A stretch of DNA of 64,000 nt from Nitrospirota bacterium (lineage in GTDB: Bacteria > Nitrospirota > Thermodesulfovibrionia > Thermodesulfovibrionales > UBA9159). The notes beneath the pieces were generated by a model. The model worked only from the letters and a program-made list of their open reading frames with translations. It searched no databases and had not been told where the DNA came from. Positions 16,157-25,157 of the stretch are shown here, one piece after another (the first letter of the stretch is position 1; each line of letters starts with the position of its first letter). The stretch spans positions 62,001 through 126,000 of the forward strand of contig JAJYIF010000009.1 of assembly GCA_021790195.1 (NCBI GenBank). Direction: 5' to 3'. Both the position numbers and the translations under genes were made by a program.

Positions 16157-17023
16157 TTATGATCTCTTTCTGAAATATCGGCCCAAGACTTTCTCTATAT
16201 TACTAACAATGCTGTCTTTCGCATTTATTATAAAGATTTTGTTTTGTATGTGGAAGAGCTCTTTTTCGATCCTTTCGATCTCCGAAATCTTGTCCCCGGC
16301 CGAAATAGTGGCAAGTCCGTTATCTGACCTCCTCAAAAACTCCTCTTCGAACATCGGGACTATCTTGTCCTTCATCCTTAATTCGGTGTCCATAAAGAAG
16401 ATCGCCATCTCCGGACACAGGTCGATGACGCGGTCCAGGAATGCCGAGATCTCGCCGGCGTATATCTGTTTCGGCGGGGAAGACTTGATTTCCATGTAGA
16501 GGACCGAACTGTCGATCTTCGCTATCAAATCATAGTCTCCCCCGACAGCCGGTCTTTTGAACTTTATGCCCCATATCGCCTCGGCCTCAAACTCTCTCTT
16601 GAATATCTCCGAAAGAAACCATTCCAGCGTGGGACCAAAGCTCTTTACGGGTTGTCTTCTGAGGCTGTACGAGCCGCCCTTCTTTCTCAGAAGTCCGATA
16701 GAAGTCAGAAGATCGATATATTCCTTCGTCACATCGGCTACCGCATAACGGGTCACGTCTTTGGGCGAGAAGCCGGCCTGGTGTTTTATGACATCTCTGA
16801 GAAAGAGCCTGAAGGAATATCTCTGAAGAGACAGGTAATATCGGTCGATGAAGCGTTCCTTCGGGACAAGAAGGTCGTCCGAAGGCTCCTTCTTGTAAAT
16901 CCTGAAACCACGCCTCCTGAGCAACGCCGGAAGAGGAGCGGTAAGCCCGGTCAGGGACTCCCTGAGTCTCCTGATCTCAGCCTTCAGGGAGGAGGTCTCG
17001 CTATCGCATTTATTTTCACCCAT
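16157..17023 (-). CDS. PD-(D/E)XK nuclease-like protein of unknown function
   Basis: 288 residues, not assigned to a named family. The N-terminal part has a short coiled coil (about 10-30) and a helical region. The C-terminal half contains GGDYDLIAKIDSSVLYMEIK: an Asp, a strand, then ExK, which is the core of the PD-(D/E)XK nuclease fold. It may be an orphan restriction-like or repair nuclease. I choose the ATG at 17023 (MGENKCDSE) because a promoter-like TTGTTT-16 bp-TATTTT lies just upstream (17037-17064 on the minus strand); an in-frame ATG at 17101 would place that promoter inside the gene. No methylase or other restriction gene is adjacent. Confidence 0.65.
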   Translation of the reverse strand: MGENKCDSETSSLKAEIRRLRESLTGLTAPLPALLRRRGFRIYKKEPSDDLLVPKERFIDRYYLSLQRYSFRLFLRDVIKHQAGFSPKDVTRYAVADVTKEYIDLLTSIGLLRKKGGSYSLRRQPVKSFGPTLEWFLSEIFKREFEAEAIWGIKFKRPAVGGDYDLIAKIDSSVLYMEIKSSPPKQIYAGEISAFLDRVIDLCPEMAIFFMDTELRMKDKIVPMFEEEFLRRSDNGLATISAGDKISEIERIEKELFHIQNKIFIINAKDSIVSNIEKVLGRYFRKRS

Positions 17024-17103
17024 CTCTTGCGGCCCCAAAATATACTCTAATGTTACATAAACAACGCTGGACGAAAGGCGGAGAGAAGCCTCCCCGAACA
17101 AGA

Positions 17104-17475
17104 CTACTTCCCGGTGAATTTCTCAAAGATCCGCTGCTCGTATTCGGGGGAGCCCTCAAGGTGCAAGGGCTTCTTCCTCATAACGTTGAACTGCATGATC
17201 TTGAAGTTCAACTCCCTGATCTTTTTAATCCTTTCTTGTTCGTCGTCGAGGGTTGAGATCAGGTCTTTCAGGCTCATGATCTCTCTTCTTATTTCGAGCT
17301 CGGGCGGTATATATCCGGCGTTCTTCAGGACCCTGTAAGCGGCGCGCAGATCTTCAGGGACAAACCAGTCCTCTTCCAGATTTATGCGCTTGCCTCTGTT
17401 AGACAGATTATCAAGCTCTCCGTTTTCGACAGCCTCCTGTATTTTCCTTTCGGCAATCTTTTGGAATATGTCCAT
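17104..17475 (-). CDS. DUF1992 (DnaJ-homologue C28-like) domain protein
   Basis: 123 residues from the ATG at 17475 (MDIFQKIAERKIQEAVENGE), preceded by GAGGAAG; the frame runs further upstream, but that stretch overlaps the HNH gene and looks non-native. The family is recognised by the opening helix and by NLSNRGKRINLEEDWFVPED. DUF1992 is also found at the C terminus of eukaryotic DNAJC28 proteins, but there is no J domain here and the function is unknown. It starts 5 bp after the HNH gene ends, so the two form an operon. Confidence 0.85.
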   Translation of the reverse strand: MDIFQKIAERKIQEAVENGELDNLSNRGKRINLEEDWFVPEDLRAAYRVLKNAGYIPPELEIRREIMSLKDLISTLDDEQERIKKIRELNFKIMQFNVMRKKPLHLEGSPEYEQRIFEKFTGK

Positions 17476-17480
17476 ACGGA

Positions 17481-17783
17481 TCAGTCTTCCTCTCCCCTCA
17501 GTCTTTCCAGATACTCTTCCCATTCTATAGGGAGAAGGTATTTCTTCCTGTCGTTGCACTCTTTGCAGACGGGTGCGACATTCCCCTTTGTTGATCTTCC
17601 GCCTCTTATAATGGGCACGATATGGTCCATCGTCAGGTCCCCGGGATTGATCTTCCGCCCGCAATAATAGCAAATCCCTGAAGCGCACTTTCTCTTCCAC
17701 CACTGTGTCTTTCTAAGCTCCCGGGCCTTTGACCGTTCTCTTCTTATCTCTGTCTCTGTAACGTCTGCAATAAAGGGCTTCAT
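17481..17783 (-). CDS. HNH endonuclease domain protein
   Basis: 100 residues. A zinc-ribbon HNH fold: CYYC (Cys38, Cys41), then TMDHIVPIIRGG with Asp53 and His54 of the catalytic beta-beta-alpha-metal motif, Asn68, then CKEC (Cys73, Cys76) followed by Asn77. All residues expected for metal-dependent nicking or cleavage are present. Stand-alone HNH proteins of this size are widespread and mostly uncharacterised; some serve restriction systems or mobile elements, but nothing nearby shows that. It is co-transcribed with the DUF1992 gene. Confidence 0.88.
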   Translation of the reverse strand: MKPFIADVTETEIRRERSKARELRKTQWWKRKCASGICYYCGRKINPGDLTMDHIVPIIRGGRSTKGNVAPVCKECNDRKKYLLPIEWEEYLERLRGEED

Positions 17784-17856
17784 GGACCAGCGACCGCTTG
17801 TAATAGACTATGATAACTCATTGGAATAAACATCGCACCTGTAACATTCAGTTTTT

Positions 17857-19845
17857 CTACTTGATTTCGCGCCATAGGACGCACCTGTTCCTGCCGTTTC
17901 TCTTGGCATGATAAAGCGCCTTGTCCGCCTTTTCTATGAGCTCTTCCTTGCTCCCCGCGTCGTAAGGCGCCGTGGCCGCCCCGACGCTCACCGTGACCTT
18001 CAAATCCGCAATGTCGAATTCCCTCTTCCCGACAGATGTCCGCAGCCTTTCCGCCATGTTCAGCGCCCCTTCATGGTTTGTCCCCAAAAGTATTACAGAA
18101 AATTCCTCTCCGCCGTATCGGGCCGCCACATCCACGTCCCTGACTGCTTCCTTTATCACGCGGGCGACACTTCTCAGGACTTCGTCTCCCGCGGGGTGGC
18201 CATGGACGTCGTTGATCTTCTTGAAAAAGTCGATATCGATAAGAAGAAGGGAGAACGGCTCAGGAAATCGCTGCAGTCTCTTGAATTCTTCAGAGAGTCT
18301 CTCCTGAAAATTTCTGTGATTGAAAAGACCTGTCAGGCCGTCGGTTACAGCCATCCGCTCTATCTCGGCATGGAACCTCGCGTTTGCCATTGAAGAGGCA
18401 GCCTGATTGCCCAGCACCTTGAGCAGCTCGATCTGATAAGGACGTAGTGCGTTGACCGAAGGCGAGAGAAATACCAGTATGCCGAGAAGCTCCTTTTCGT
18501 ATGAAAGGGGGAGCATGAAGACCGAGCCTTCACTGCCGACCCTAAAGGGCAAGACCGGGTTTCTTTCGTTCCTGAGGTCCGAAATGTAATCGGGTTCCCG
18601 GCTCTTGCTTACCAGTCCAATCCGCGTATTCCTCAGATCGAAGCTCTCTGTTTCCCGAAGGGGAAACCCTATCTGCCGCAAGATCTCGAACCTCCCGTCC
18701 TTGGGCGCAAAAAGGGCTATAGAAACCCTCTTCTGCGGAGCGATGCTGTAGGCGGCGTCGATCAGGCTCCCGGCGATGTCTTCGGTCCTCAGCGACGAGA
18801 TGAGCCGGGAGCCGCCTTCCTTAAGCTTCTTCAGCATCAAGTGCTCCTTGCGCAGCTGGGAATGGATACGGTGTCTTTTAACGATGCCTGCGATCAGAAG
18901 CGCAAACATCTCGGCTGTCCTTGCGTCTTTTTCCCTGAAGGGCTTGCTTCTCCTGGCCGTAAGCGCGCCGGTGACAATATCCCCGTCCATGAGCGGGGCT
19001 GCGATACGGCACGGGTTTCCGTCATCGCCCGGACCGTTGAATGCCGACCAGTGCTTCTCCCGCATACATGAAACAACCAATTCCTCATTGCAGGCAAGTC
19101 CCTGCCTTGAAGGGTCCGAGGAGCATCTCACTTGAGAGAAACCGTCTTTGAGGACAATCATATCGGCGGAGTCGCAGGAAAGGGCATGCCTGACAAGGAG
19201 GAGAACCTCTTGTATCTCATTGTTCGCCTCGTTTGCCGCTGACAGGTGCTGGGAGGCCAGACCTTCGCTGCTGATGCTGATTGCAGGCGTGCCCACATCA
19301 ATCTGCTCGGCCTCCTCCTTCAAAGAATCGAGGCGCTTTTTCAACGAGTCCCTTTCTCTTCTTACGCGTGAGAGAATGACGGATGAAAGCACTCCGCTCA
19401 GGATTGCGGCGCCGACGAGGGAGGCCTCCTCTGCAAAGGCGCCTTTTGCAAAATGCCTTATTTCAAGGAAGGGAACGGCAAGGCTGAGCGGCACAATGAT
19501 CGCCGGTCGATAGACCGTGGAAAGCACTACGAGGAAGGGCAGATATGCGATGTGCAGCCAGTTGCGCCCGGATAACTGAAGCAGGCCCGCAAGCAGGAGG
19601 CTGAAGGACAAAAGGGTTTCGAGCGTGTACTTTTTCTGGCGTCTGACGAAGGAGAGATAGGAATAAGATGCTCCGATGAAGGAGCACAACGCAAACCAGA
19701 GCGCGGTCTTTGCAGCGGGGAAGTTGAAGATTAGTCCGGCGTATGAAAGGACAAGAAGAGCGGGGAGTAAAGCCCTTTTTACTCTGACGCCATACCCTTT
19801 CTGGCCGCTTCTTCTTTGTAAAACTTTTTGTAGAGTACCTCCCAC
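17857..19845 (-). CDS. Membrane GAF-GAF-GGDEF diguanylate cyclase
   Basis: 662 residues. Makes cyclic di-GMP from two GTP at the inner membrane. Residues 25-180 hold five or six hydrophobic segments, followed by a coiled-coil linker (about 163-185), two GAF-like sensory domains (about 205-320 and 345-490) and a GGDEF domain. The active site is RYGGEEF (GGEEF at 578-582). An RDVD at 569-572 lies five residues before it, the spacing of the allosteric I-site RxxD, so product inhibition is expected. The only plausible start I see is the GTG at 19845, which overlaps the upstream DUF507 gene by 67 bp. The signal sensed by the GAF domains is unknown. Confidence 0.9.
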   Translation of the reverse strand: MGGTLQKVLQRRSGQKGYGVRVKRALLPALLVLSYAGLIFNFPAAKTALWFALCSFIGASYSYLSFVRRQKKYTLETLLSFSLLLAGLLQLSGRNWLHIAYLPFLVVLSTVYRPAIIVPLSLAVPFLEIRHFAKGAFAEEASLVGAAILSGVLSSVILSRVRRERDSLKKRLDSLKEEAEQIDVGTPAISISSEGLASQHLSAANEANNEIQEVLLLVRHALSCDSADMIVLKDGFSQVRCSSDPSRQGLACNEELVVSCMREKHWSAFNGPGDDGNPCRIAAPLMDGDIVTGALTARRSKPFREKDARTAEMFALLIAGIVKRHRIHSQLRKEHLMLKKLKEGGSRLISSLRTEDIAGSLIDAAYSIAPQKRVSIALFAPKDGRFEILRQIGFPLRETESFDLRNTRIGLVSKSREPDYISDLRNERNPVLPFRVGSEGSVFMLPLSYEKELLGILVFLSPSVNALRPYQIELLKVLGNQAASSMANARFHAEIERMAVTDGLTGLFNHRNFQERLSEEFKRLQRFPEPFSLLLIDIDFFKKINDVHGHPAGDEVLRSVARVIKEAVRDVDVAARYGGEEFSVILLGTNHEGALNMAERLRTSVGKREFDIADLKVTVSVGAATAPYDAGSKEELIEKADKALYHAKRNGRNRCVLWREIK

Positions 19846-20063
19846 TCGGGACTTCCCTCGACTATCTTTCTTGAAAAGGACTGCAACTTCCTTCTGACAG
19901 CAGAATCGATATCTTCGCTTATCTTGAGGAACGCGACCACGGAGCGCTTTATCTCGCGCCTTGCCTTGCCTTCTTCTTCCTGAAGGGCAATCAGGTCTTT
20001 ATCCATCAAGCCCTTGAGGAGAACATGGCTGAGATGCGAAATCTTTTCGTCGGAGAGGGTCAC
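19779..20063 (-). CDS. DUF507 family protein, second copy
   Basis: 94 residues, charged and helical (MTLSDEKISHLSHVLLKGLM). DUF507 proteins usually occur as tandem pairs in Nitrospirota, Aquificota and Deltaproteobacteria; the function is unknown. Its start overlaps the stop of the first copy by 4 bp (ATGA), so translation is coupled. Placement directly after rpsR puts it in a ribosomal-protein operon. Confidence 0.85.
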   Translation of the reverse strand: MTLSDEKISHLSHVLLKGLMDKDLIALQEEEGKARREIKRSVVAFLKISEDIDSAVRRKLQSFSRKIVEGSPEWEVLYKKFYKEEAARKGMASE

Positions 20064-20341
20064 AGGATAAGGCCTCTTTCTTCAACGATCTTCTTCTTTG
20101 TGAGCTCGAACATTCGTCTGTAGTCGAGCCTGCCCTTCTCTATCTCTCCGGTGTATTTCTTGAGGATTTCCCTGACCTCGTCGTTCACCCGGTCCTCGAT
20201 TATGAGCTCCTCCATGATAAGCTTTTCCGTCTCTGCCAGGACTTCTGCCGCAGTAGTCTTGGCACTGATCAGCTCCTTAGAGAGCATGTCGTCGATTATC
20301 TTTTTCGCTATCAGGGGGACCCAGGTCTTGGGGATCCTCAT
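20060..20341 (-). CDS. DUF507 family protein, first copy
   Basis: 93 residues (MRIPKTWVPLIAKKIIDDML, then EIEKGRLDYRRMFELTKKKI). It is related to the next gene by the same pattern: an N-terminal helix, an acidic middle and a C-terminal YRRMF/VLYKKF-type segment, so the pair probably arose by duplication. It begins immediately after the rpsR stop. No known catalytic motif. Confidence 0.85.
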   Translation of the reverse strand: MRIPKTWVPLIAKKIIDDMLSKELISAKTTAAEVLAETEKLIMEELIIEDRVNDEVREILKKYTGEIEKGRLDYRRMFELTKKKIVEERGLIL

Positions 20342-20566
20342 CTATTTTTCCACGAAGGAGAGAAGGGCGATGTTCCTTGCTCTCTTTATGGATTCATTCA
20401 GACTCCGTTGATGTCTGGCGCACACCCCGGTCATCCTTCGCGGAAGTATCTTGCCTCTTTCCGTCAAATAACTCCTGAGTGTCTTGATGTCTTTATAATC
20501 GATGAACTCGACCTTCTCCGCGCAGAACCTGCAAAACTTTCTCCTCTGGAATCTTCTCTGCTGCAC
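20342..20566 (-). CDS. rpsR: Ribosomal protein S18, zinc-ribbon type
   Basis: 74 residues. Binds 16S rRNA in the platform of the 30S subunit together with S6. The core [20 protein letters not shown] is intact. Cysteines at KFCRFC and GVCARH give a potential Zn(II) site (the C+ form), which many S18 proteins have lost. It follows ssb in the rpsF-ssb-rpsR operon. Confidence 0.97.
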   Translation of the reverse strand: MQQRRFQRRKFCRFCAEKVEFIDYKDIKTLRSYLTERGKILPRRMTGVCARHQRSLNESIKRARNIALLSFVEK

Positions 20567-20631
20567 TGTCTTCTCCTTTCATTATCTTCTTATATATGAA
20601 CAAGATTTATTTCCAAGAAACCCACAGATGA

Positions 20632-21024
20632 TCAAAAGGGCTCAAGATCGGTCGTCCCTTCAGGCGGCATCTCCGTGTCAGGGGCCCCCTGACCCTCTCC
20701 GGTCCCCTTCCTCGAGAGGAACCTCACCGTCTGAGCCACAACCTCGAACTTCGACCTCTGCTGGCCGTCCGACTCCCACCGTCTTTCCTGGAGTCTCCCT
20801 TCCACGAGGGCGGAACTCCCCTTGCTCAGGTACTGACTGCAGGACTCTCCCTGTTTGCCCCAGACCACCACGTCGATAAAAAGCGTCTCCTCCTTCATGG
20901 AGTCCGCGGATTTGTATTTCGTCGTGCAGGCCAGCCGTATGCTGCAGACGGGCGTTCCCTGGGGCGTGTATCTCAGTTCGGGGTCCTTTGTAAGGTTGCC
21001 TATCAATATGATCCTGTTGTACAT
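20632..21024 (-). CDS. ssb: Single-stranded DNA-binding protein
   Basis: 130 residues. Coats single-stranded DNA and recruits repair and replication proteins. The OB fold spans about 1-105 (MYNRIILIGNLTKDPELRYT, FIDVVVWGKQGE). The Gly/Glu-rich linker is short, and the acidic tip ends DLEPF, a variant of the DDDIPF partner-binding tail. It sits between rpsF and rpsR, the classical order. Confidence 0.97.
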   Translation of the reverse strand: MYNRIILIGNLTKDPELRYTPQGTPVCSIRLACTTKYKSADSMKEETLFIDVVVWGKQGESCSQYLSKGSSALVEGRLQERRWESDGQQRSKFEVVAQTVRFLSRKGTGEGQGAPDTEMPPEGTTDLEPF

Positions 21025-21032
21025 TTCGCCTC

Positions 21033-21410
21033 TCAGCGGGTTGCGGGCTGCTCGGTTGCTCCTGCCGCTGCCGCCTCTCCCTTCTGGAGAGGGTTAAGGC
21101 TCGCCAGGACGTGAGCGCTCTGCTTCTTCTCAAGCTTTATGATCATGTACTTTATTACCGGGTCGAAGACCTTGTAATAGTCTTCGAGCTTCCTCGTCAG
21201 AGATGAAGGAGCCCTGAAGGTGAAGAGCACGTAAAAGCCTTTTCTCTGCTTCTTGATTTCATTGGCAAGCTTTCTTCTTCCCCATACGTCCACCTTGAGT
21301 ATTTCGCCGCCCGAGCTTGTAATGAGGTCTCTTATCTTATTGGTCGACGATTCAAGATCTTCATCGGAGGGGGATGCATTGAGGATCACAATATTCTCGT
21401 AGATGTTCAT
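21033..21410 (-). CDS. rpsF: Ribosomal protein S6
   Basis: 125 residues; partner of S18 on the 30S platform. The ferredoxin-like fold is recognisable from MNIYENIVILNASPSDEDLE, VDVWGRRKLANEIKKQRKGFY and a flexible Ala-rich tail. A clear AAGGAGGTG precedes the ATG. It is the first gene of the rpsF-ssb-rpsR-DUF507-DUF507 operon, with a leader of about 110 nt. Confidence 0.97.
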   Translation of the reverse strand: MNIYENIVILNASPSDEDLESSTNKIRDLITSSGGEILKVDVWGRRKLANEIKKQRKGFYVLFTFRAPSSLTRKLEDYYKVFDPVIKYMIIKLEKKQSAHVLASLNPLQKGEAAAAGATEQPATR

Positions 21411-21444
21411 CTGAACACCTCCTTATGGATTTTCCCATCTGATG

Positions 21445-21473
21445 GGTCCGCCGCAAGCCAATGGCCCCGGACC
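21445..21473 (-). promoter_or_regulatory. Possible S6:S18 autoregulatory leader hairpin
   Basis: In the rpsF leader GGTCCG pairs perfectly with CGGACC across 17 nt, and GCC/GGC can pair inside. rpsF mRNAs of many bacteria carry an S6:S18-binding hairpin with an unpaired CCG. The position and the CCG/CGG content fit, but I cannot confirm the consensus by eye. Confidence 0.35.
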
Positions 21474-21528
21474 GGAATAGCCCGCGCCTTCAAAGGTCCA
21501 GGACCCGCGCGAGGGCAAGGAGTTGTTA

Positions 21529-21558
21529 TTTATACCACAGAGATCAAAACAAAATCAA
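21529..21558 (-). promoter_or_regulatory. Candidate rpsF operon promoter
   Basis: On the minus strand TTGATT (21553-21558) and TATAAA (21529-21534) are 18 bp apart, between the ntrC stop and rpsF. This would give a leader of about 110 nt containing the hairpin at 21445-21473. Confidence 0.4.
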
Positions 21559-21565
21559 TCGCTTC

Positions 21566-22969
21566 TCAGGTTGAGCCTTGCTTTATCTTGTATTCCCTTA
21601 TTTTCGTCCTCAGGGTGTTTCTGTTGATGCCGAGGGTCTTTGCGGCCTTCAGCTGATTGCCCCCCGTCTCGTCGAGCACGATCCTGAGAAGCGCCTTTTC
21701 GACCTCGGAAATCACCGTTTCATAAAGGCGGCAGTTCTCCATCTGGGTCATCTCTTTAAGGTAGCGCTTCAGCTTTTCTTCGAGGAATTCCTTGATCGAG
21801 CCGGAGCCGGCCTCTTCGAGCGGCAGATCGCGCTTCTCTATGACAGCTCCGTTTGAAAGAACGCACGCCCTTTTGATGGCATTCTCAAGCTCTCTTACGT
21901 TGCCGGGCCAATCATATTTGAGAAGAAGGTCCCTTGCCTCGCGGGAAAGCTCCTTCTTGCCCGTCTCAAACTTCCTCTCGGCGTCCTTCAGAAAATGTTT
22001 CGCAAGAAGCACAATGTCCTCCCGCCTCTCCCTGAGCGGAGGGAGCTTTATCTGCACAACATTGAACCTGTAATAAAGGTCCTCGCGGAACGTCCCCTTT
22101 GCCAATGCGTCTTTCAGGTCCTTATTTGTAGCACCGATGATTCTTACATCTGCCTCTATCTCTCTGTTGCTCCCGAGCGGGCTGAATTTTCTGTCCTGCA
22201 TAAACCTCAGGATCTTGGCCTGAAGGTTCAGATCCAGCTCGGATATCTCGTCCAGGAATATTGTCCCGCCGTTGGCCGAATCGATCTTGCCGGCATGTTT
22301 GTCCTTTGCTCCCGTAAACGCGCCCTTTTCCCAGCCGAAGAGTTCGGCCTCCAGGAGGTCCCTCGGAATGGAGGCCGAGTTTATTGCGACAAACGGTCCC
22401 GTCCTGCGATTGCTGTTATAATGAACGGCCTTTGCGACAAGCTCTTTGCCGGTGCCGCTTTCACCCGTAATCAATACGGTTATGTCTTTTGATGCAACTC
22501 TTCCGATGTCTTTGAATACCTTCAGTATCTTCGGGCTTCTCCCGACTATCTGTGGTTCCTCGGCCTCGGCTGCCGCGCTGCGGAGGTTGTTCAGTTCCTC
22601 CCTTACCGCCATGTCCTTGAAAGCCTTCTCCACAGTCATCTTGAGCTCCTCTATGTCGAACGGCTTTTCTATATAGTCATAGGCCCCTTCCTTCATGGCC
22701 TCTATAGTGCTTTCCATCCTGCCGTGCGCCGTAATCATGATCACTACTGCGTCGCTGTATGATCCCCTGATGTCTCTCAGCGCATCGAGTCCGCTCCCGT
22801 CGGGAAGCATTATGTCCAGAAGGATCAGCTGGAACCCTCCCTTGACCGCCTTCAGTCCGGAAGAAAGTTTCGGGCGCGAAACCACCTTGAAGCCCAGCGG
22901 CTCAAGGGCCTTCTTTACGACCCACGTTATGGCTTCGTCGTCGTCGATTATGAGGATCTCTTTATCCAT
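21566..22969 (-). CDS. Sigma-54-dependent response regulator, NtrC-like
   Basis: 467 residues: a receiver domain with phosphoacceptor Asp52 ([10 protein letters not shown]), an AAA+ domain with Walker A GESGTGKE (169-176), GAFTGA (216-221, contact with sigma-54) and Walker B IFLDE, then a Fis-type helix-turn-helix at the C terminus ([20 protein letters not shown]). It activates sigma-54 promoters when phosphorylated, almost certainly by the kinase encoded 53 bp upstream. The length matches NtrC (about 469). No glnA or glnK is nearby, so a nitrogen role is not established. Confidence 0.92.
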   Translation of the reverse strand: MDKEILIIDDDEAITWVVKKALEPLGFKVVSRPKLSSGLKAVKGGFQLILLDIMLPDGSGLDALRDIRGSYSDAVVIMITAHGRMESTIEAMKEGAYDYIEKPFDIEELKMTVEKAFKDMAVREELNNLRSAAAEAEEPQIVGRSPKILKVFKDIGRVASKDITVLITGESGTGKELVAKAVHYNSNRRTGPFVAINSASIPRDLLEAELFGWEKGAFTGAKDKHAGKIDSANGGTIFLDEISELDLNLQAKILRFMQDRKFSPLGSNREIEADVRIIGATNKDLKDALAKGTFREDLYYRFNVVQIKLPPLRERREDIVLLAKHFLKDAERKFETGKKELSREARDLLLKYDWPGNVRELENAIKRACVLSNGAVIEKRDLPLEEAGSGSIKEFLEEKLKRYLKEMTQMENCRLYETVISEVEKALLRIVLDETGGNQLKAAKTLGINRNTLRTKIREYKIKQGST

Positions 22970-23022
22970 CTCCGCTCCAATAGGAAACTCCCCGACCTCC
23001 GTCCAATCATGAACGCTGACTG

Positions 23023-24099
23023 TTATTCACTGGCGAAGGGTATGTATACGTGGAATATCGTCCCCTTTCCCGAGTCCGGTCTCTCAACTCTGATAAGGCC
23101 GTTGTGGTCTTTTATGATCTTCTTTGAAAGGGCGAGTCCGAGCCCGGTCCCCTTCTTCTTCCTTGTATAGAAAGGCAGGAATATCTTCTGGATCTCTCCC
23201 TTGGGGATGCCCTTCCCTGTGTCCCCGATGGAGACCACGGCCCACCGTTTTACACGTCCGTTCTGCACGACGTGTTCGACCGACGGCCTCGTCGCAACGC
23301 TCAGAGTTCCTCCTTTCGGCATGGCTTCAATACCGTTCTTTATTATGTTGAGAATAACCTGGAGAAGTTTGCTCCCGTCCCCGACAACCTTCGGCAGGCT
23401 TGGATCATAAAAACGCTGCAAGGATATCTTAGCATTTTCCAAAGAGAGATGCATTATCGAGATAGCCTTCTCAATCACCTCATGTATGTTCACCTTCTGG
23501 AGAACCGGCTTTCTGCTCATCGTCAGATAGTTCTGAAGCACTGTGTCAAGCCGGTCCGTTTCCCTGATTATAAGGCCCAGATACTCATCGGCGTCATCCA
23601 CGGCGGACGACTCAGTCCGGCTGTCGAGGAGCTTCTTCCTCAAAAGCTGCGCCGAGCCTTTTATGCCTCCGAGGGGGTTCTTGATTTCATGAGCGATGCT
23701 GCCGAGAAGATAAGTGACCGAATCGAATGAAAAATCCTCCCTTTCTGCGATCGACACGTTCTCACGGATTGAAAGCAGGACCCCCTCGCATCTGTCGTCG
23801 ACGATAAAAGGAGAGATGTCGAGATCGATCCTCGAAATACCCGCGATTCTCGCCTCCACGTCCTTTGCGCTGAAAGACCTAAGCTCTTTCATGGCCTTTC
23901 TTGCCAGCCTTGAGATGACTGCACTGCCGGGATAAAGTTCTGCGAGCCTCTTGCCGATTATCTCCTGATGACTTCTGCCGAAGAACTCCTCTCCCGTCTT
24001 ATTTATAAAGGTTATTGTGTTGCCTTTGTCCAGCAGCAAAACGACTTCGCTGAGCGAGTTGATCAATGCTTCCACGTCCGGATTCTTGTCGCTTGCCAT
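23023..24099 (-). CDS. PAS-domain sensor histidine kinase, NtrB-like
   Basis: 358 residues, no membrane segment, so cytosolic. A PAS domain (about 10-120) is followed by the H box GSIAHEIKNPLGGI with phosphorylated His137, the N box (NIIKNGIEAMPKGG), G1 (IGDTGKGIP) and G2 (KGTGLGLAL) of the HATPase domain. This is the NtrB/GlnL layout. It is paired with the downstream sigma-54 regulator. NtrB is normally governed by PII protein; no PII gene is in the window. Confidence 0.92.
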   Translation of the reverse strand: MASDKNPDVEALINSLSEVVLLLDKGNTITFINKTGEEFFGRSHQEIIGKRLAELYPGSAVISRLARKAMKELRSFSAKDVEARIAGISRIDLDISPFIVDDRCEGVLLSIRENVSIAEREDFSFDSVTYLLGSIAHEIKNPLGGIKGSAQLLRKKLLDSRTESSAVDDADEYLGLIIRETDRLDTVLQNYLTMSRKPVLQKVNIHEVIEKAISIMHLSLENAKISLQRFYDPSLPKVVGDGSKLLQVILNIIKNGIEAMPKGGTLSVATRPSVEHVVQNGRVKRWAVVSIGDTGKGIPKGEIQKIFLPFYTRKKKGTGLGLALSKKIIKDHNGLIRVERPDSGKGTIFHVYIPFASE

Positions 24100-24359
24100 C
24101 TCTAATGAACTTTATCACAGGGATTTTTCGTTTTTCAACGAAGGCCCGTTCGGCCTTGCAAAAAAAGCTTTTTTTGTGCTAAGCTTGCATTCTTAAGAGG
24201 ATAAGCGGGTCCTGTTGAGTTTGAAAACAGGCAAGATAACAACTACGCACGCCGTTTAATCCCACTTTCTGGTCCCTTCTTATATTTAAGGAGGGCAAAG
24301 AGGTTCCGAGAGCCAGGTCTTTCGGAGAAACGGCGGAGGAAAAAACCAGAGGAGGTTCT
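24100..24359 (+). promoter_or_regulatory. rpsB leader and divergent promoter region
   Basis: 260 bp between ntrB and rpsB. It holds a hairpin AAGGCC-CGTTC-GGCCTT (24141-24157), the palindrome AAAAAAAGCTTTTTTT (24160-24175), a CCTGTT/AACAGG hairpin (24211-24231) and a purine-rich stretch before the start site. rpsB leaders are often S2-responsive, but I cannot assign a consensus here. No clear -35/-10 pair. Confidence 0.4.
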
Positions 24360-25157
24360 ATGGTAGTAACGATGAAAGAGCTTCTCGAGGCCGGAGTCCA
24401 TTTCGGCCATCAGGTGAAGCGGTGGAATCCGAAGATGAAGAAATACATCTTCGGCGAGAGAAACGGCATATACATTATCGACCTTCAGAAGACCCTGAGG
24501 GGACTAGAGGACGCCTGCCGCTTTATCAGGGAAACATCCGCAAGCGGAGTTCCCATCCTGTTCGTGGGCACCAAGAAACAGGCGCAGGACGCGATACGGG
24601 AGGAGGCGCAGCGGGCAGTCGCCTTTCATGTAAACCAGCGCTGGCTCGGGGGCATGCTTACGAATTTTTCGACCATAAAGAAGAGCATCGAACGTCTGAA
24701 GAGCATAGAAAAGATGAAAGAGGACGGCACATATGACGCCCTCTCTAAAAAAGAGGTTGCAATACTCGAAAAAGAGAGATCGAAGCTCGAGAAGAACCTC
24801 AGCGGCATAAAGGAGATGTCCGGCCTGCCGGGAGCAATATTCGTGATAGACCCGAAGAAGGAGAGGATAGCGATTGCCGAGGCGAGAAAACTCTCTGTGC
24901 CCGTCGTGGCCGTGGTCGATACAAACTGCGACCCCGACGAGGTCGACTACGTCATACCCGGCAACGATGACGCCATAAGGGCAATAAAATTGATCGCCTC
25001 CAAGATGGCCGATGCCGTGAACGAGGGCAGGGCGGCGATGGCAAAGGCTGCCGAGGCCGAGGCTGAAAAGCTGCTGCTTGAGGAACGGGTCCGGAAGGAG
25101 CAGGCAGAAGAAGGACTGCAGGAATCGAGGGGCGCGGGAGCGGAGGTCTCGGCATGA
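24360..25157 (+). CDS. rpsB: Ribosomal protein S2
   Basis: 265 residues. Joins the 30S subunit late and is needed for S1 binding. The opening [20 protein letters not shown] and the signature [10 protein letters not shown]... region are typical; [21 protein letters not shown] and [20 protein letters not shown] follow. The tail is Ala/Glu-rich. The start at 24360 has AGAGGAGG 5 nt upstream; an in-frame ATG four codons later is also possible. It overlaps tsf by 4 bp (ATGA). Confidence 0.97.
   Translation: MVVTMKELLEAGVHFGHQVKRWNPKMKKYIFGERNGIYIIDLQKTLRGLEDACRFIRETSASGVPILFVGTKKQAQDAIREEAQRAVAFHVNQRWLGGMLTNFSTIKKSIERLKSIEKMKEDGTYDALSKKEVAILEKERSKLEKNLSGIKEMSGLPGAIFVIDPKKERIAIAEARKLSVPVVAVVDTNCDPDEVDYVIPGNDDAIRAIKLIASKMADAVNEGRAAMAKAAEAEAEKLLLEERVRKEQAEEGLQESRGAGAEVSA

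Noticed and set aside
21566-24099. Calling the two-component pair NtrB/NtrC with a nitrogen role
   Set aside because: Domain layout fits, but no glnA, glnB or amtB is linked, so only NtrBC-like is supported.
24141-24175. Rho-independent terminator between ntrB and rpsB
   Set aside because: The GC hairpin is followed by GCAAAAAAAGC, not by a T run, and no gene ends there on either strand.
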